Part shown: in pieces, positions 61,427 through 64,000 of the stretch
How positions within the stretch are numbered: the stretch's first letter is position 1
Layout: each line of letters starts with the position of its first letter
Assembly (NCBI GenBank): GCA_034429475.1
Contig: DAOUGD010000159.1
Location: forward strand, 1 to 64,000
Direction: 5' to 3'
Origin: JAKQHY01 sp034429475
GTDB lineage: Bacteria; Chloroflexota; Anaerolineae; B4-G1; SLSP01
DNA: 64,000 nucleotides
Notes under the pieces: generated by a model
Told to the model about the DNA's origin: nothing
What the model saw: the letters and a program-made list of their open reading frames with translations, nothing else
Database searches by the model: none
Made by a program: the position numbers and the translations under genes

Positions 61427-62619
61427 CCTTGGCGCATATTCTCTTTGCCTACAAGCAATTTCCCGCCCCCTCGGTTGGTCATGCCGGGGGGGAATCGCTT
61501 TTTAAATTGATGGCTGAATGGCGCCGGCGCGGCCACCGGCTGACGTTGGTGGCCCGTATCCTGGACGAGGAACGCGCGCAGTTGCCAGCAGTGGAGGCGC
61601 TCTGCGACGCGATCTACACCGTCTCGCATCATCGCTCCTTACCAGGTCCGCGTCCACTGGCGATGCTGCGCAGTTATGTCGCCTTCCGTCGCATGGCGGC
61701 GCGCGCGCTGCGCGAGACTTCCCCGGATTTCCTCCATGTGGAAACTACCCAGACGGCGGTGGTATTGGCCGGGCTGCGGCTGCCGCCGGCCTCTTTCCGT
61801 ACTCAAGACGTGAACTGGTTTCTCCACGAACAGAGCGCAGTTCACGCGCGCGGCTGGGCGCATTGGCTGGCGCAGGGGAAGGCCGCTTTCTTCCACCGGT
61901 TTGAGCCGTGGCTGTGGCGCCGCTACGCCGTGATGCTGGCGATCTCGGAAGGAGATCGCTGCCTGCTTGCGCCGTACTGCGCGCAGCGCCCCCTGCTGAT
62001 GCTGCCCCTGACGCCGGCCGTGTTCCCCACCCCGCCGGAGGCGACATCTCCGCCCGCATCCCCCATTGCGCCTGGCCCCAACCTGTTGTTCGTCGGCGCG
62101 ATGTCCCGCGATCACAACCTCGCGGGCGTAGGGTGGTTCCTCGACGAAGTGTGGCCCCGCATCCGGGCGGAAGTACCGGACGCGCGCTTCTTCATCGTGG
62201 GCGGCAATCCCCCGGAGACGCTGCGCGCGCGCGCCGATGGGCAGTCCGTGGTCGTTACTGGCTTTGTGGACGACCTGGTGCCCTGGTATCGCGCCGCCGC
62301 CGTCTTCGTGTCGCCGCTGCTGGTGGCCGGCGGCCTGCTGCAAAAGGTAGTGGACGCGATGGCGTTGGGCACGCCCATCGTGGCGACGTCCGTGTGCAAT
62401 CACGGCCTGGGGACGACACCCGGCGTCCACCTGCTGACCGCCGACGCGCCGGAGGACTTCGCCGCCGCCGTCATCCGCCTGCTACGCGACCCGCAGGCGC
62501 GCGCCCGGATCGCCGCCGCCGGTCAGACCTTCATCCAACCCTACTGCGACATTGCCGCCGCCGTGGATGCGTGGGAACAGGCGCTGTTGCGAGTGAGCAA
62601 TAAAGCGAGTGAGCGATAA
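61423..62619 (+). CDS. GT4-type glycosyltransferase
   Basis: 398 residues of the GT-B fold. The N-terminal half has AYKQFPAPSVGHAGGESLFK; the C-terminal half has LLFVGAMSRDHNLAGVGWFL, VVVTGFVDDLVPWYRAAAVF, and KVVDAMALGTPIVATSVCNH, the nucleotide-sugar-binding region. The likely role is a cytoplasmic hexosyl transfer onto a lipid or glycan. The frame is open further upstream inside rnj; the start TTG 61423, overlapping the rnj stop, is inferred and TTG 61429 is possible. The stop codon lies within a 16-bp tandem repeat. Confidence 0.82.
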   Translation: MTLAHILFAYKQFPAPSVGHAGGESLFKLMAEWRRRGHRLTLVARILDEERAQLPAVEALCDAIYTVSHHRSLPGPRPLAMLRSYVAFRRMAARALRETSPDFLHVETTQTAVVLAGLRLPPASFRTQDVNWFLHEQSAVHARGWAHWLAQGKAAFFHRFEPWLWRRYAVMLAISEGDRCLLAPYCAQRPLLMLPLTPAVFPTPPEATSPPASPIAPGPNLLFVGAMSRDHNLAGVGWFLDEVWPRIRAEVPDARFFIVGGNPPETLRARADGQSVVVTGFVDDLVPWYRAAAVFVSPLLVAGGLLQKVVDAMALGTPIVATSVCNHGLGTTPGVHLLTADAPEDFAAAVIRLLRDPQARARIAAAGQTFIQPYCDIAAAVDAWEQALLRVSNKASER

Positions 62620-62633
62620 AGCGAGTGAGCGAA
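62589..62633. repeat. 16-bp tandem repeat (GCGAGTGAGCGATAAA, 2.8 copies)
   Basis: Units at 62589-62604, 62605-62620 and a partial copy to 62633. It encodes the last residues of the GT4 protein, and its stop codon. Confidence 0.9.
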
Positions 62634-62646
62634 GTATCACTACTCG

Positions 62647-62655
62647 TGGTATAAT
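62647..62655 (+). promoter_or_regulatory. extended -10 promoter for the LCP gene
   Basis: TGG-TATAAT, 27 bp before the ATG at 62683; no clear -35. Confidence 0.55.
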
Positions 62656-62682
62656 GCAACCGAAATACCATAGGGAGTTGCA

Positions 62683-64000
62683 ATGATTATGACAAAAGGG
62701 CGCGCCCCCCGGTCTCGTAGCGTCTTGCCGATTTTGATGACGGCTGTGTTGATCATTATGTTGTTAGCCATTGGCGTAGGCGTGGCTTCTTTTGTGCTCT
62801 CCTGGCTGCGCGGCTCATTGACCACCCCCGGCAGCATTGTCCCCGGCCTGCCGAGCAGCACCCAGCCAAGCGAGAACGTCAAATATGAGTTCGGCGCCAT
62901 ATTGCCCACCTGGACCAGCAAGGATCGCGTCACCGTCCTGCTTCTGGGGATTGACGAGCGTGCACAGGAAACCGGCCCCTTCCGCACGGATACGATGATG
63001 GTGTTGACGCTTGATCCCGTGACCAAACAGGGCGGCGTGCTTTCCATCCCCCGTGACCTCTGGGTGCCGATCCCCGGCTACCAGGATGGGCGGATCAACA
63101 CGGCGCACTTCCTCGGCGACCTCTATGGCTATACCGGCGGCGGCCCGGCACTGGCGCAAGCGACCGTTGAGTACAACCTGGGGGTTCAGGTAGATTATTA
63201 CGTGCGCGTCAATTTCCAGGGGTTCGTCACGTTGGTGAACGCCGTGGGTGGCGTCAACATCTACGTCGAAGAGCCAATTAGCGACCCGACGTACCCTGAT
63301 TACCACTACGGCTATGAGCCGTTGTACATTGAGGCCGGGTGGCAACATTTCGATGGCGAAATGGCCTTGAAATACGCCCGCACCCGCCACGGCAGCAGTG
63401 ACTTCGACCGCGCCCGCCGCCAACAACAGGTGATGCTGGCGGTGCTGAATCAGGTGATAGACCTGAATATGGCGCCCACGTTGGCCCGCAACGCCTCCGA
63501 ATTGTACGAGACGCTGCAAGCCTCGGTGCAGACGAATCTGGCATTGGATCAAATTTTGGCCCTGGCGAACCTGGTGCAAGAGGTTGATCGCTCCCAAATC
63601 CGTTTCGGGGTTATTGACAACACTTGCACGCAGTCCTGGGTGACGCCCGAAGGTTGGCAAGTCCTGGTGCCGCTGCGCGATCAGATGCGCGCCGTGCGGG
63701 ATTACGTCTTCTTTGCGGATCAACCGCAGGCTACAGGGAGCGTGGACGAAGCGGGGCAGCCCCTGCCCACCGCAACGCCGGAAATGGCAACCATCTCCGT
63801 CCTGAACGGAACCGCACAGGCCGGATTGGCCGGTGGCACCGGCGATTATTTGAGCGCAAACGGGTTAACGGTGACAAATGTGGGCAACGCCGAAGATGCG
63901 ACCTACGCCAAGAGCCTGATCATTATGAACCGGGATAAGTCCGCAACGGCTAACCGCATTGCGACGTTATTGGGGTTGACGTCGGCGGCTATCGTGCATG
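62683..64000 (+). CDS. LytR-CpsA-Psr (LCP) family protein, 3' cut by the window
   Basis: At least 439 residues; open to the last base. N-terminal helix LPILMTAVLIIMLLAIGVGV, then the LCP domain: VTVLLLGIDERAQ, RTDTMMVLTLDP, SIPRDLWVPIPGY, RINTAHFLGDL and LKYARTRHGSSDFDRARRQQ. These include the Arg and Asp residues that hold the polyprenyl-phosphate. A LytR_C-like domain (ISVLNGTAQAGLAGG) begins near residue 370. GGGAG lies 5 bp before the ATG. Paralogue of 50668-52296, without its Thr/Pro stalk; the upstream GT4 gene supports an envelope-glycan role. Confidence 0.9.
   Translation, partial: MIMTKGRAPRSRSVLPILMTAVLIIMLLAIGVGVASFVLSWLRGSLTTPGSIVPGLPSSTQPSENVKYEFGAILPTWTSKDRVTVLLLGIDERAQETGPFRTDTMMVLTLDPVTKQGGVLSIPRDLWVPIPGYQDGRINTAHFLGDLYGYTGGGPALAQATVEYNLGVQVDYYVRVNFQGFVTLVNAVGGVNIYVEEPISDPTYPDYHYGYEPLYIEAGWQHFDGEMALKYARTRHGSSDFDRARRQQQVMLAVLNQVIDLNMAPTLARNASELYETLQASVQTNLALDQILALANLVQEVDRSQIRFGVIDNTCTQSWVTPEGWQVLVPLRDQMRAVRDYVFFADQPQATGSVDEAGQPLPTATPEMATISVLNGTAQAGLAGGTGDYLSANGLTVTNVGNAEDATYAKSLIIMNRDKSATANRIATLLGLTSAAIVH

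Noticed and set aside
62815..63723. Long minus-strand open frame opposite the LCP gene
   Set aside because: The plus-strand frame has clear LCP motifs, a promoter and a ribosome-binding site; the reverse frame has none and is His/Arg/Gly-rich.

Overview
The window looks like chromosomal DNA of an uncultured Chloroflexota bacterium, probably Anaerolineae/Caldilineae-like. Nothing looks like a phage, plasmid or IS element. The assignment is inference, resting on four things: moderately GC-rich genes; a peptide-binding lipoprotein with the Val/Glu-rich linker common in this phylum; several very large GT39/Agl23-type membrane glycosyltransferases; and an isopentenyl phosphate kinase next to mevalonate kinase. 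The spacers are also packed with short tandem-unit palindromic repeats.

Layout. 1-2.5 kb: end of a membrane glycosyltransferase facing a small operon (AcuB-like CBS/ACT protein, YfcE-like phosphoesterase, cyclic-nucleotide-binding protein). 2.5-6.3 kb: leaderless minimal metallopeptidase, alpha-glucan phosphorylase, membrane protein. 6.5-12.8 kb: ricT-like gene, then a carotenoid set (cruF, plsY, GT2, crtI, crtB). 12.8-17.4 kb: GT39 protein, lipoprotein, polysaccharide-type ABC permease. 17.4-19.5 kb: transporter followed by three tandem paralogous mini membrane proteins and a 111-aa membrane protein. 19.6-27.5 kb: membrane protein, M28 peptidase, double-GNAT protein, Agl23-NHL fusion. 27.7-34.3 kb: complete oligopeptide ABC operon ending in a strong terminator. 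34.4-38 kb: radical SAM enzyme, then UbiA-family prenyltransferase, mevalonate kinase and isopentenyl phosphate kinase. 38.1-44.9 kb: rpoC with its own promoter and a terminator-like leader, then ECF sigma, anti-sigma and a bactofilin-like membrane protein. 45-49.3 kb: ThiF/MoeB-like E1, proS, MazG-like protein, pepA. 49.5-55.6 kb: degenerate histidine kinase, LCP protein, membrane protein and an orphan peptide-permease pair. 55.7-58.9 kb: a four-gene operon of unusual fusions. 59-64 kb: PH-domain protein, tRNA-Glu, RNase J, glycosyltransferase, and an LCP protein cut by the window end.

The genes point to a cell with glycosylated envelope polymers and glycosylated carotenoids. Isoprenoids probably come from a mevalonate route that uses isopentenyl phosphate kinase, and the cell takes up peptides. 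The most unusual signals are the 18.4-19.5 kb mini-protein cassette, the repeat families (nested in each other, and running in frame through three glycosyltransferase genes), a good candidate autoregulatory ECF promoter at 42.54 kb, and the rpoC leader hairpin.
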